Origin: Ceratobasidium sp. AG-K
Taxonomy: Eukaryota; Basidiomycota; Agaricomycetes; Cantharellales; Ceratobasidiaceae
Assembly: GCA_037039685.1 (NCBI GenBank)
Contig: JAWNGF010000001.1
Span: 5,456,001 to 5,520,000, forward strand
Direction: 5' to 3'
DNA length: 64,000 bases
Part shown: piece after piece, positions 12,667 to 23,325 of the stretch
Layout of the letters: the number at the start of each line of letters is the position of its first letter
How positions within the stretch are numbered: position 1 is the stretch's first letter
Notes under the pieces: model-generated
What the model saw: only the letters and a program-made list of their open reading frames with translations
Told to the model about the DNA's origin: nothing
The model's database searches: none
Made by a program: the position numbers and the translations under genes

Positions 12667-13420
12667 GCTACTCTGGACTTGGATTAGTGTCATCGGTGAA
12701 ACAATGTCTGCAACTCAAGTGTGATCTATACCGCCACGATGAAGTTCGGTCCACGTTTGTAGTCTTTGTTTCAAGCTCCACCTCCATTTTTTCTATGATT
12801 AATTTCCATTAGCCACTCACAGTTGCGATTTGTATTGTCATATTTCTAACGAATTTGGGCGATTGCACCATTCAAGTGTAAATGGACCAATGTGATGATT
12901 TTCTATGCTTCGAGATCGTCAGCGCTTGTCGAGGTAAACAATGACCTCCATCATCGCCCGGCAATAGCTCGAACAATCCCCGACTGCCGTACATCGTGTT
13001 TACCTGACCGTGTCGGCTGACCGTTACGGCGGCTTCTCTTCCAACGCTTGTTCGCTGGAATGATCTTCGGGACTCGCGCTTGAGCGGCTGGGGCTCATCA
13101 ATGACAGAGCATTGCCAGCGTTCTGCGACAAGAGGACTCGGGACCTCGATCGAACCTATTGCAGCTTGATGCTTGAATGATGTTCGACGTTTACTTGCTT
13201 ACCGGATGAATACTACCTTGATTTTGCCTTATTCTTGGCGCCAACTTCTCACTTGGCGATAGACTTTCTATCCTTTAATGTCCCGCTATTTCACCGTTCA
13301 TATGCCGCCAGAAGTTGTGTACTAGTCTTCGCCGGGCACCATACGGTATCTATAAGCGTATAAATACGGGCGGGATGGATAGTAGTGGCCTCTGAAGCGT
13401 CACCGTGGAAGATTGTGACT
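12667..13420. other. Intergenic region with promoter of the beta-glucosidase gene
   Basis: About 750 bases with no supported gene. It holds the 3' UTR of Rab7 and the upstream region of the secreted glucosidase. A clear TATA box sits near its end (listed separately). Confidence 0.5.
13359..13366 (+). promoter_or_regulatory. TATA box of the beta-glucosidase gene
   Basis: TATAAATA lies 55 bases before the signal-peptide ATG at 13421. That spacing suits a strongly regulated secreted-enzyme gene with a short 5' UTR. Function is inferred from position. Confidence 0.6.
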
Positions 13421-16400
13421 ATGTTGTCCACTTGGTCTGCGCTCTCCGTGCTTGTACTCTTGACGCAGGGTGCCCTAGCTCAGCAGCCGGTCTACGCCCA
13501 GTGCGGAGGGAACGGATGGACCGGAGGAACCGTAAGACATTCCTATTTCAGTCTCTGGTCGCCTGATCTGATGCGCTACTCGACATAAGACTTGTGTCTC
13601 GGGTGCAACTTGTACCAAGGTGAATGATTGTACGTAGTGCTTATACGCTATAGTTCATATACCCCGTTCTGAATGATATCTCCAAGGGTACTCGCAGTGC
13701 TTGCCAGGTAGCGCCGTCACCACTACTTCAACCACCTCGGCTCCAGTTACTGTTACGACAACCGGTAAGCTAGTAACTTACTATCGCAAGGCTACCGACT
13801 ACTTATCCTGAAATCAATCTAGTTAGTATGACCACTACCTCTACGTCTTCTGGTACTACAACAAGCACCTCAGTTGGTGGGTGGCTCCCAAGATTCAAGT
13901 CTGGTATACTAATTGGCGTGCGAATATAGGAGGAAGTACTCCCACTGGAGCGTGGGCCACTGCAATTACCAAGGTATACCACTTATACCGTCCAAGATAT
14001 ACGAGAAATCTGACGCTATTCGCACCCTCGCCAGGCTAAAGCGGCTGTGGCAAAGTTGACGCTCGAGCAGAAGGTCTCTTTGGGGACAGGTAGGTTAACC
14101 TTACTATGCTGGTGTCCGCTTCTGACACGTCCTTCAGGCGTGCAATGGCAGAAGGGTCATTGTGTGGGCAACACCGCGGCTATCTCTAGCATCAACTTCC
14201 CCGGGCTGTGCCTCCAAGATGGCCCACTTGGTATTCGATTTGCAGACAAGGTCTCTGTCTTCCCGGCTGGAATCAACACCGCAGCAACGTAGGTCGGGGC
14301 CTTGCTAATCGATTCCCGGTACTGAAGACAGTTGGTAGCTTCAACCGTGACCTGATGCGGCAGCGAGGAGAGGCTTTGGGAGCTGAATTCAGGGGCAAAG
14401 GTGTACACGTTGCGCTAGGTATGCTCACTTTTGAACGCGAAAGCATATTAGCTACTAATTAGTTGGCATACAGGTCCAGCCGTGTATGTACCCTGGGACA
14501 TCGTTTGCAAGTGCTCAACTGACTTGTATGCATAGGAATATCGCAAGAGTACCCGCAGCTGGCAGGAACTGGGAAGGCTTTGGTGGAGATCCCTACCTCT
14601 CTGGAGAAGCAGCGTACGCTACTGTCGCCGGAATACAGTCCCAAGGGGTGCAAGCCTGGTAAGAGCCCACTCCCGTTAATGCGATGATGACTGAAACAAA
14701 ACGTCAATTCTAATTCAGTGCGAAGCATTATATCAACAAGTACGTCTCTGGGTCGCTTGCCTTGCTACTACTCATGCCCTATTAGCGAGCAAGAGCATTT
14801 CCGTGAAACGAGCTCTTCAAACGTCGACGATCGGTAAGCACTTCACGACCGTCTGTTGATAACTGGCTAATTGTTTCATTTCTTACAGGACGGTTAGTTT
14901 CAATGTATTGATAGCAAAGGCCACGATTTCTTACATTTTCTATTACATAGCAACACGAGATATACCTACCTCCTGTGAGTTACACAGAACCGCTCCACAC
15001 CTGTTACTAACACCCCAAAAGTTCATTAAAGCGGTCCAGGCTGGCGTTGCGAGTTTCATGTGCTCGTATAGTAAGCATCCCATCTTTCTAAGCACCCCAA
15101 GACTCAAGCTGATGACCCACCATAACAGATCAGGGTAGGTTCTGTTTCCATTAGAATCCCGGGGACGCCAATGACGACCTGTTCCAGTCAACGGAACGTA
15201 CGCATGCGAAAACAACGACATCTTGAATAAACTACTCAAGACTGAGCTGGGTTTCCAAGGCTGTAAGTATACAAGTATAATATGTAGTAAATTCCTCACT
15301 CGCTATCTCTCTTAGATGTCATGTCAGGTATGACGCCAAGTGGGTATGCTATGTATATGCGCTAAGTAGTGATAACCAGACTGGTGGGCTACTCACTCTG
15401 GAGCCAAATCTGTCAACGCTGGTTTGGATATGACTATGCCGGGTGATATCACCTTGGGATCGGGTACAACGTATGTTGTTTTCTCACGAGAGGGAGTTAC
15501 TTATGCACGGTGTGGATGACGGCCTCTTGATAGGTACTTTGGATCAAACCTGGTCAATTCCGTTCAGAGTGGACAAGTTAGTCAAGCTCGTATCGATGAT
15601 CTGGCTACCCGCGTCTTAGCCGGATGGTAGTCTTGTTTCCTCTCCTTTTTGGTGAAGTGTACTCAACCGTCCTCGCAGGTACCTCCTGGGTCAAGATTCT
15701 GGATATCCTGCAGTTAATTTTGACTCTTGGAACATCAACGACGGCTTCAATCAGCACGTCAATGTTCAAGGAGATCACGCCTCGTGAGTTTGACTCATTC
15801 CACTGAGCTAACAGACGCTGACGACCCATTGCGTTTCAGTCTTATTAGAAAGATTGGTGCAGCATCTACGGTTCTCCTGAAGAATAAGAACTCAGCACTG
15901 CCACTGAAAACACCATCCACGATTGCCGTTGTCGGAAACGATGCTGGTCCCAGCTCGCGAGGTATCAACGGATGTACTGATAGGTCCTGTAACGATGGTA
16001 TTCTCGCGCAAGGCTGGGGTAGCGGTACAGCCGAGTATCCCTACCTCATCAATGTGAGAGTTTTAATCGTCAATTGGAGAGGCTTGGGAGCTAAAACGAG
16101 CATATTCAGCCTCTGGATGCCATTAAAACCAAGGCCTCAAGCATTGGCGCCACAGTAACAAGCTCCCTGAGTGATAGTGACCTAAATGCGGCAGCAAATG
16201 CTGCTAGAGGCAAAGATGTCGCCCTCGTGTTTATCTCTGCCGATTCAGGCGAAGGCTACCTGACCGTCGAGGGCAATGCGGGGGACCGGTAAGTGCATAT
16301 ACGAGACAAGGTAAACGGGCCTGGCTGAACACCGTGCATAGAAATGATTTGAAGGCATGGCACAATGGTGATGCTCTGGTTGCTGCGGTTGCCGCAGTGA

Positions 16401-17466
16401 ATAAAAACACGGTAGTGGTAGTTCATACTGTTGGCCAGATCGTTATGGAGCCTTGGATTGACCATGCCAATGGTAGGTCGATGGCCGCCAACCAAGAATA
16501 TAACGAAACTAACTAGTCGCCAAGTTACCGCGGTACTTTGGGCAGGATTGCAGGGCCAGGAAGTGGGGAATGCCGTTGTAGATGTACTCTGGGGCGCAGT
16601 AAACCCCAGTGGAAGGCTGCCATATACTATTGCCAAATCCGCCTCGGATTACTCTGCTTCACTTATCACCAGCGGTAGTGGGATCGTACAGATTCCGTAC
16701 TCAGAAGGGTAAGCTGGTCAAATGTTTAGTTGTTCTTGATGATTTAACTAAAGCGCTTTGGTCATGTAGTTTGAAAGTCGACTATCGGGCGTTCGATACC
16801 AATAACATCACTCCACGCTTTGAATTCGGATTTGGGCTATCGTGGGTGGCGTTCATATTGACGGATTTCAGGAAAAATTCAGCTAGGATCATAGATACAC
16901 CACGTTCGCTTACTCCGATCTCGTTGTTACGCCTGGAGCTGCTGGTGGAACACAACCTACTGGCCCAGGTAGTGTGTTGAGCAGCTGGTACGTACAAGGC
17001 ATCACTTTCTGTTCGTCTCTGGGCTGAATAGTCGCTTCTAACCACAGGCTTCAAGATCCTTGGGTCAAGGTTACATTCACACTGAAGAATACTGGTACCG
17101 TCGCTGGCACTGAGGTAAATACCGCATATACTATCTGTACCTAACAAAAACTTACACCATTGGCACACAGATTCCTCAGTTGTATATCTCACCTCCAAGC
17201 TCTTCTGGAGAACCTCCGAACGCACTGAAAGGGTTCTCTAGCGTTTCGCTTCAAGCGGGTGCTTCGACCACGGTCACATTGACATTGAGCAGGTTAGTTG
17301 TTCGTGCCCAGGAGTGCTTGCTGGGTACCTAAAGCTTTGTTTTAGATACGACCTATCCTACTGGAGCACTGCCGGACAAAAATGGACCTTGATTAGCGGA
17401 ACAACATCCGTCTGGGTTGGTTCAAGCAGCCGCTCCAAGAAACTTACTGGGTCCATTACCATTTGA
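13421..17466 (+). CDS. Secreted GH3 beta-glucosidase with N-terminal CBM1
   Basis: Hydrolyses cello-oligosaccharides outside the cell. ATG 13421 is chosen because [20 protein letters not shown] is a good signal peptide. Next comes a fungal CBM1 ([15 protein letters not shown], then [10 protein letters not shown] and WYSQCLPG) and a Thr/Ser linker. The GH3 domain has [57 protein letters not shown], and the nucleophile region [20 protein letters not shown]. The second domain has [14 protein letters not shown] and [12 protein letters not shown], followed by a fibronectin-III-like end ([36 protein letters not shown]). About twenty short introns cut it, and the codon for the catalytic Asp is split by one near 15328-15380. 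No frame break needed. The CBM1 argues for cellulose-associated work. Confidence 0.92.
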
Positions 17467-17683
17467 GCGTGTTTTATCGATCTCCGGTACTGAATGAAAC
17501 TTTTGTATTCGCAAACAATGGGTGTGCGAGGATCCTTCAGTAGTTCAAAGCGCTTGAGTCGCAAAACATGAACTGCCGCTCAGGGTCCATATCAGTTGAC
17601 CCAGAACAAGCACCTCATGCAAATCAATTGATTGTGGCGCCAGACTTGCACCTTGCACTCTCCCACCATCACGAACAGTAGCA

Positions 17684-18327
17684 ATGGCCACCGCGACCGA
17701 AAACAGGATCAATACCCACGTAGCTAAAAAGATTTTGAGAAATGCCTTTGCCAAAAATCCAAACCCGTCTGAGCAAGAGCTGGAGAGGATAGCCGAGCGG
17801 TGTGCCCGGCCAACGTATGCAGTTGCAAAATGGTACGCGCTGCGATCCTATATAAACCCTTTTAGGTTTCGATAAATTTCCCAGGTTTGAGAAAGAACGC
17901 GATAAAACGAAATCCTTGCAGCCCGCTACCGTGGCTAGAACCTCGCAATTGGCTAATAATAGCACCGATAATGCAAGCCTAGGAGCAGTGAGTACGATAT
18001 GAGTGACAATGTGGATTACTATTATACTCACGTAATTGGTTTAGTCACCTACTGGAAATGGGAGTACAACAGTGCAGAGAACGAACGGAGCGACCTCGGG
18101 TAAGCCCTGCAACTATGCAATGTCAACAACAGCCGGTCTCTAATTTATTCACACCAGATCGAACCCAACACGACGAACATTGGGACCAGTATGCGCCGCC
18201 TCGCGCGGCAGATGTACCAAACGTGGCGCTTGGCAATGAACTCAAACATAACCTCGACGTTGCAATGGGACTTTTTTACCTGACCACGCTAGGACAACCC
18301 ATGAGCTTTGCATCAGAACCCAGGTGA
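17684..18327 (+). CDS. Small divergent homeodomain-like protein
   Basis: Four exons (17684-17832, 17885-17987, 18045-18099, 18158-18327) phase perfectly to a 158-residue protein. Residues about 12-55 look like a homeodomain: ILRNAFAKNPNPSEQELERI, then CARPTYAVAKWFEKERDK. The recognition helix keeps Trp48, Phe49 and Arg53 but has Lys where Asn51 is nearly invariant. The rest is Ser/Thr-rich, ending in a short segment (DVAMGLFYLTTLGQP). It is probably a DNA-binding or formerly DNA-binding nuclear protein; the target is unknown. It sits 76 bases tail-to-tail from the oxysterol-binding protein gene. Confidence 0.7.
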
Positions 18328-18403
18328 ACTGCATTGACAGGATGTGGTATATTCTATCATACACTGCGCAAGTCATACGGGTCGTATCGTCTATGAAAAG
18401 TCA

Positions 18404-21147
18404 CTACCATAAAGTAGTCGGGCCCCACTTGCCCATCTTTCTAGTCTCCCAATACCCTCCCTTGTACTTCCATTCTCCTTCTGCATCCTGCTCGAACCAC
18501 TGAGGAGTCCACACTTCCCCAGCAGCATCTCTGTCTCGTTTTCTTGCACGTTGTCCCTCTTCGAGTTGTATCTTTAATTGGTCTGCGTCGTCAATGCGTC
18601 CTTCTTCCATGGCACGTTGGTCTGGCCGGAGTCTTGAGTCTGTCGGTGGGAGGACGCCCATCAGGTCTGGAGTCACTTCATTGAGAGTTATTGTAAATGC
18701 TGTAAAGCCAAAATACTGATCGGCGAAAGGAGGGAATGGGTGTGGCCGCCATAAGACCTTCAAGTGGGAGCCACTCGTGTCAAGATGTTGCGTAAGAGCT
18801 TCATGCCACGTCCCTTCGACCTTGGACAGGTTCTTGGAATCGGGTGAGCGAATCGGTCCCCCGACATGGTTCAGAGTCGAACCCCAGAAACCACCTTCTT
18901 TGAAATCAAGGTCACATCGGTATCCTGTGCTCGAAGTTATAGTCATGGGCCCGACGTGTTCAAGGTATCGACTTCCGGCAATAAGGTTGCGCATAAACGA
19001 AGAGGGCTTTTCCCAGCTATATACCTCATCCCCAATCTTCACATGTGCCGCCCCCACGGGTATAATTTCCAGAGACTTGCCTGTAGGAATGCGTTTGAAC
19101 CGAGGCCGAGGAACGGGTTGGAGAACTTACCCCAGAACTTATTTTTGGCGCCGCTGGTGCACCAATATTCCCAGCCTTCTCCATGAGCGTGACACGCCAT
19201 GATTGGGGGATGGTGGCTGACTTTTTCTGCAATAAAGCCTAATCGAACCTCCTCAAATGTTTCGCCGAGCATCGGATTGCTGCAATAGTTAGCGTGATGT
19301 ACAAGTACAAAGTTTAGCAGAAGCTTACAATGGTTTGCGGCTGGCCCGATGGAGGGTACATGCGTAACCCGATACAGCAAATGCAGCCACCAAAGCAAGT
19401 CGATCAACCTGATTTGAAGTCTGAACCGCTTCCTTCCAGCAGATTAACGTACTCCACGTCTTCAGCCAACCTTAGCATTCTTTCAGACAACAAATCGAGT
19501 TGGATATTCGGCACACTGACCTTTGCAATACACTGATCGGCTCGTTAAAGCTAACAGGAAAAGATACCGTCGACAAATCCTAGCCCTGGATCAGCACCCG
19601 GGAACGACCAATTGAGGCTAGATAAACTCACTTTTCCAACGTTTTTCTTCAATACCGCGAATAGACTACCCTCTTCTCCGGTGTTCGGCGCAGGGAGCTT
19701 GGTTCTCCTCACAATCGATGTGTCTGACTTTACGGCGGAAATAGCGGTTTCAGCCAGTTGCTCCTGCTCCTCGTCGGAGCTCTCATCCTCTCCAACTGCC
19801 TCTTCTACTTCCTCTTCCTCTTCCTCTTCCTCTTCATCCGATTGTCTAGCATCTGTCGCCCCACTTGCTTGGCTTTCATCGTTCGCGTCGAGGAAGAATT
19901 CATCACCTCCCTCAGGAGCATCGAACCACGTAACTTCGCTGACCGTGCTATGCCTTCGGGTAGACATCGCAGACACGGATCTTGAACGGGACAAGTCTAC
20001 CGCTCCTAGCATGGGCGACATGGCTCGCCCATGCGTAGGTGTGTTGCTTCGCAACTCTATAAGCGTCACCAGTGCACTGTGCTGGGTCTTGAGAACGCTG
20101 ACAGTGCTTGTGAGATACGAATGCAAGGTTGAGGGCGCAGAGGTCGTCGAGTTGGCAAAGGAAATGCGTTGAGGAGTCGGTGGGATTGTTTCACTTTCGT
20201 CGGGTGTAGTATCGGAAACTGCTCGTTTGATGTCTGGAGGGGTAACATGGCCCGTCGGTGGAGGCGCGGCACCTATTGCTCATTAAGCATATAGTGAAAT
20301 GAGATCAATAATACACATACCCTTCTTGTGGTGGAACAATCCAAACAAGCCCTCCTTGTCTTTCTCCTTTTCCTTGGCCTCTTTTTCCTTCTTGGGCTTG
20401 GAGCTTCCGTGTTTCTTCTTCGAGTCGTCCTCTTTAACCATTGCAATCGCCTCTTCCAGTTCTTTCAATGTCTAATCGACGGAGCTTAATGTACCCGATA
20501 TCAATACAATGGAATATCGAACCTTTTCCATCTCTGACAATAGAGCCATAGCCTTTTGATCAGACATGACCCCAATACTGGCCGCACGACTATACGACCT
20601 CGCATGCCCGCCTGGTGGGCCACCCACAGGCTCCGGCTCCTCATGCTCAATCTCCCCAGACACATTCACAAACTTGCTATACCCAAACGTAGCTCAATAC
20701 CTAGACTATCCTACGCGGATAGTACTCACCGACACGCCCCGATCCAAATCGCGAAGTCATCCTGCGTGAGCGCCCGAACGTGAAATGTGGACGTTCCAGA
20801 ATCGATATGGATATCTCTCCGACGCTCACTGCTCGACAGTGAAGCGTGTCGGAGGATGATCGAGTCGCGTACGGGCGACTTGGGGTCGAACGAGTATGAT
20901 AACATGCCCGAACTAGTGAGGATAAAGTACCGACGGGCGTATCCTGGCTAGACGTTCTAGATATATTTGAGCGGGGGTTGAAGGGCTTACCTTGCATCTT
21001 TTTGCGCCGTTTTTTGAGGAGCCACCCACGGCAGAGTATGTCGCTTGGGACGGATGCTTCGGGGAGACTGGCGTTGACGTGCGAGGCATGAGCAAGGGCA
21101 CTTACCCCTTGAACGGGGTCGTACGGTGCTTTGGAGGGCGTTGTCAT
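18404..21147 (-). CDS. Oxysterol-binding protein with PH domain
   Basis: Sterol/phosphoinositide transfer protein at membrane contact sites. From the ATG at 21147 there is a PH domain (ILCRGWLLKKRRKKMQ, ARRYFILTSSGMLSY, RALTQDDFAIWIGA), a Lys/Glu-rich stretch, a Ser-rich region with a long Glu run, and then the OSBP domain: STVSFPVSFNEPISVLQR, EDVEYVNLLEG, NPMLGETFEEV, and the signature EKVSHHPP (family usual E-Q-V-S-H-H-P-P). The C-terminal exon runs from GAAHVKIGDEVYSW to WGPTTLW. The join between EGSGSDFK and VDRLALVAAFAVSGYA (about 19405) does not keep frame as written, so one indel or an unusual splice is likely there. Length and PH domain fit the long Osh class rather than short Kes1. 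Confidence 0.9.
19795..19840 (-). repeat. Glutamate-run microsatellite in the OSBP gene
   Basis: The plus strand shows CTTCCT/CTTCTT repeats that encode a near-pure glutamate run in the linker before the sterol-binding domain. It is likely length-variable. Confidence 0.7.
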
Positions 21148-21627
21148 CACTTAAACGTTCAACGCACGCAAGGGTGCAGATCAAGAGTGCAAGTATATCG
21201 TGGTATTGCAAAGATCAAACGAGGCCGACGGTATGGCGCCTTTCACGTGAGGTTCATTCAGTTCCCGTCGGGTTGCAGAGCACAGTCAGAGCGAGCAAGT
21301 GAGGTTCGCCGCAAACGGGGTTACGATGGTGACTTCTCGAGCCAGGACCCCCCATCTCAATTGCTCATTTCACATTCAACCATGATGCGACTCCAATTGC
21401 TAAGCGCGCGTCTCGCATCGCCGGTCTTCTTCGCACAGAGTATGGGGTAATGGGGGTTATTATAATAATATAACAACGGGGCGCAATTGCAACGGAGAAC
21501 TAGACGGGAGACAACGAGAACGAATTCGGAGAGGATCCGATTCAGGAAATAGTCAAAGGGATAACAAAAGCGCACTATAGCTCGACTAGTAATGAAACAA
21601 ATTCACAGTTACTGTGAAACGAATGAG
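21148..21627. other. Intergenic region between OSBP start and Erf4 end
   Basis: A 480-base gap holding the OSBP promoter and the Erf4 3' UTR. No gene seen. Confidence 0.4.
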
Positions 21628-23136
21628 TTAGCGGGTCAAACAGGTACGAAAGTGGCAGACAACACGTACATAATACTCGATTTCGAGCTATTTCGGGTAA
21701 TAGGTTAGCCATTCTGATGTAGGGAAATATTGACCCACTTACGAAAAGGAACGCGGTCCGCTGCGGCCAGAGGATATTCAACCCTTGAGGGTTGTAAATC
21801 TCCCTATTAAGCTGATCAATCAATAGCCGTAGTCGTCGCATTTCCTGGGCGTGGGTTTCAGTCTCGGCAGCCGGCGTTCGTACCATGTTACTCACCTTGT
21901 CATAGTGGGACGAGAAAAAAAGGGTCGACACGTATAGCGTCACAACAGCCAAAGCATTGTACAGGAAACTTGGAAACAGTTTGTGAGCGCTGATGAGCAC
22001 CTCGTTGATCGAGTTCATTGACTCTTGGTGTTGGACCGGTGTGATCTAGGCTGTGTTAGTCCACATGGGATGCAAACGTGGCGCTTTAGACGTACCCGGC
22101 CCTCTAGTTCAAGTGGGAATGTAGGATGGAACCTGTACAGTGCGTGAGTAACCAACGCAGACAGAAGGATGCGGGACATACTGGCACAACTCTCCACCAG
22201 AATAGTCCCTCTCTATTCGCAGAATCTCTCTAGGATAATGTTTCCCAATCACTCCGACCGGGTCAGAGCCGTAAGCTGAATCAAGCGCTGGTGGCCCATT
22301 ATAATACGACGAATGTGGGATAGCACGGCGTGGCGCTCTGGTCGAACTATACCAACCATGAACAAAAGCGCTCATAAAAAGGCACACTACTCACTCAGGC
22401 GCCATACCAGCTGGCACAGACTGCGGTGCCTCGTCAAACGGCAACACCTCGAGCGGATCAGGTACCCGGCCTCGGCTCCTCACACTCCCACTCTTTCCCG
22501 CCTGCCCAGGCAAAAACAGCTTCCCAGGCGCAACCCCGGCCACTCCCAACGGATTCACAAACCCCCCTCCCAACAACCCATCCCCCGTATGCCGCCCCTC
22601 GGTTACATCCTCCGTCGATAACGACAAATCTACATCTGGACTTGGCTCCGATGCTCGCTCGTCCATTGCGTCTGGGTGTGCGAATTCAGGACTGTGTCGT
22701 CCAGACCTAGGAGTTTCTCGTCCACCATGACTTTGAGTGCGACCATCTGGGCTTTGAGCTGGTCCAGCTGGTGCTCCACTATCAAGTGGGAGAATGTCCG
22801 TCAAAGTGAGCGTCGCTGTGACGAGTATGATCCCCATGGACGCTCCGATTGCCATCGTGGGAACCCGTGACGTCGCGCACAAAAGGCTGGTGCTCAGAGA
22901 CAACGGGTTGGGCAGCTGAAAAAAACATGAGACTCGTCGTGGGTGTTGAAACAAAGCCACTCACCAGCGGGGTCATGGCTCATAGAGCTAGGAAAGTGGT
23001 CAGATGGCGAGTCAGGATGCTCCCCTGGAGCCCGAAGCGTCGCATTATAAGGTAGGCCTGTGTTGGTGTCCATCTCATTCTGGGTGTGGTAGCCGAGTCT
23101 AAGACCGTTTCGATCATGCAACCATTCAACGGGCAT
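21628..23136 (-). CDS. ERF4: Erf4/golgin-A7 family subunit of Ras palmitoyltransferase
   Basis: Partner of the DHHC enzyme Erf2, which palmitoylates Ras at the ER/Golgi. The family core is clear over several exons: HYPREILRIERDYSGGELCQ, FHPTFPLELEGR, ITPVQHQESMNSINEVLISA, a hydrophobic segment YNALAVVTLYVSTLFF, EMRRLRLLIDQLNREIYNPQ, and LNILWPQRTAFLFLEIEYY. Introns at about 21701-21748, 21893-21943, 22050-22095, 22140-22182 and 22345-22392 phase correctly. The N-terminal part (MPVEWLHDRNGLRLGY onward) is Ser/Pro/His-rich and unlike other families. Between about 22690 and 22800 the frame changes twice, in a way that fits two single-base losses around a short coiled coil (EHQLDQLKAQMVALKVMV). 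That part is therefore uncertain. Confidence 0.85.
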
Positions 23137-23325
23137 TTGCAATCAGGCGTTTCAGGGTGTTTCAGGGATAAATGTCATTTTAACTCTTTCTCAGGGACAT
23201 CATAGTATTGGAATGCTAATTACGACACATAAACAATGTGCATACCAGAAAATCAGTTGAAGAACTGCGAGAAGCAACAAAATATAGCATGTGAACGACT
23301 AGGGAATATTTACAACAAAGCATAT

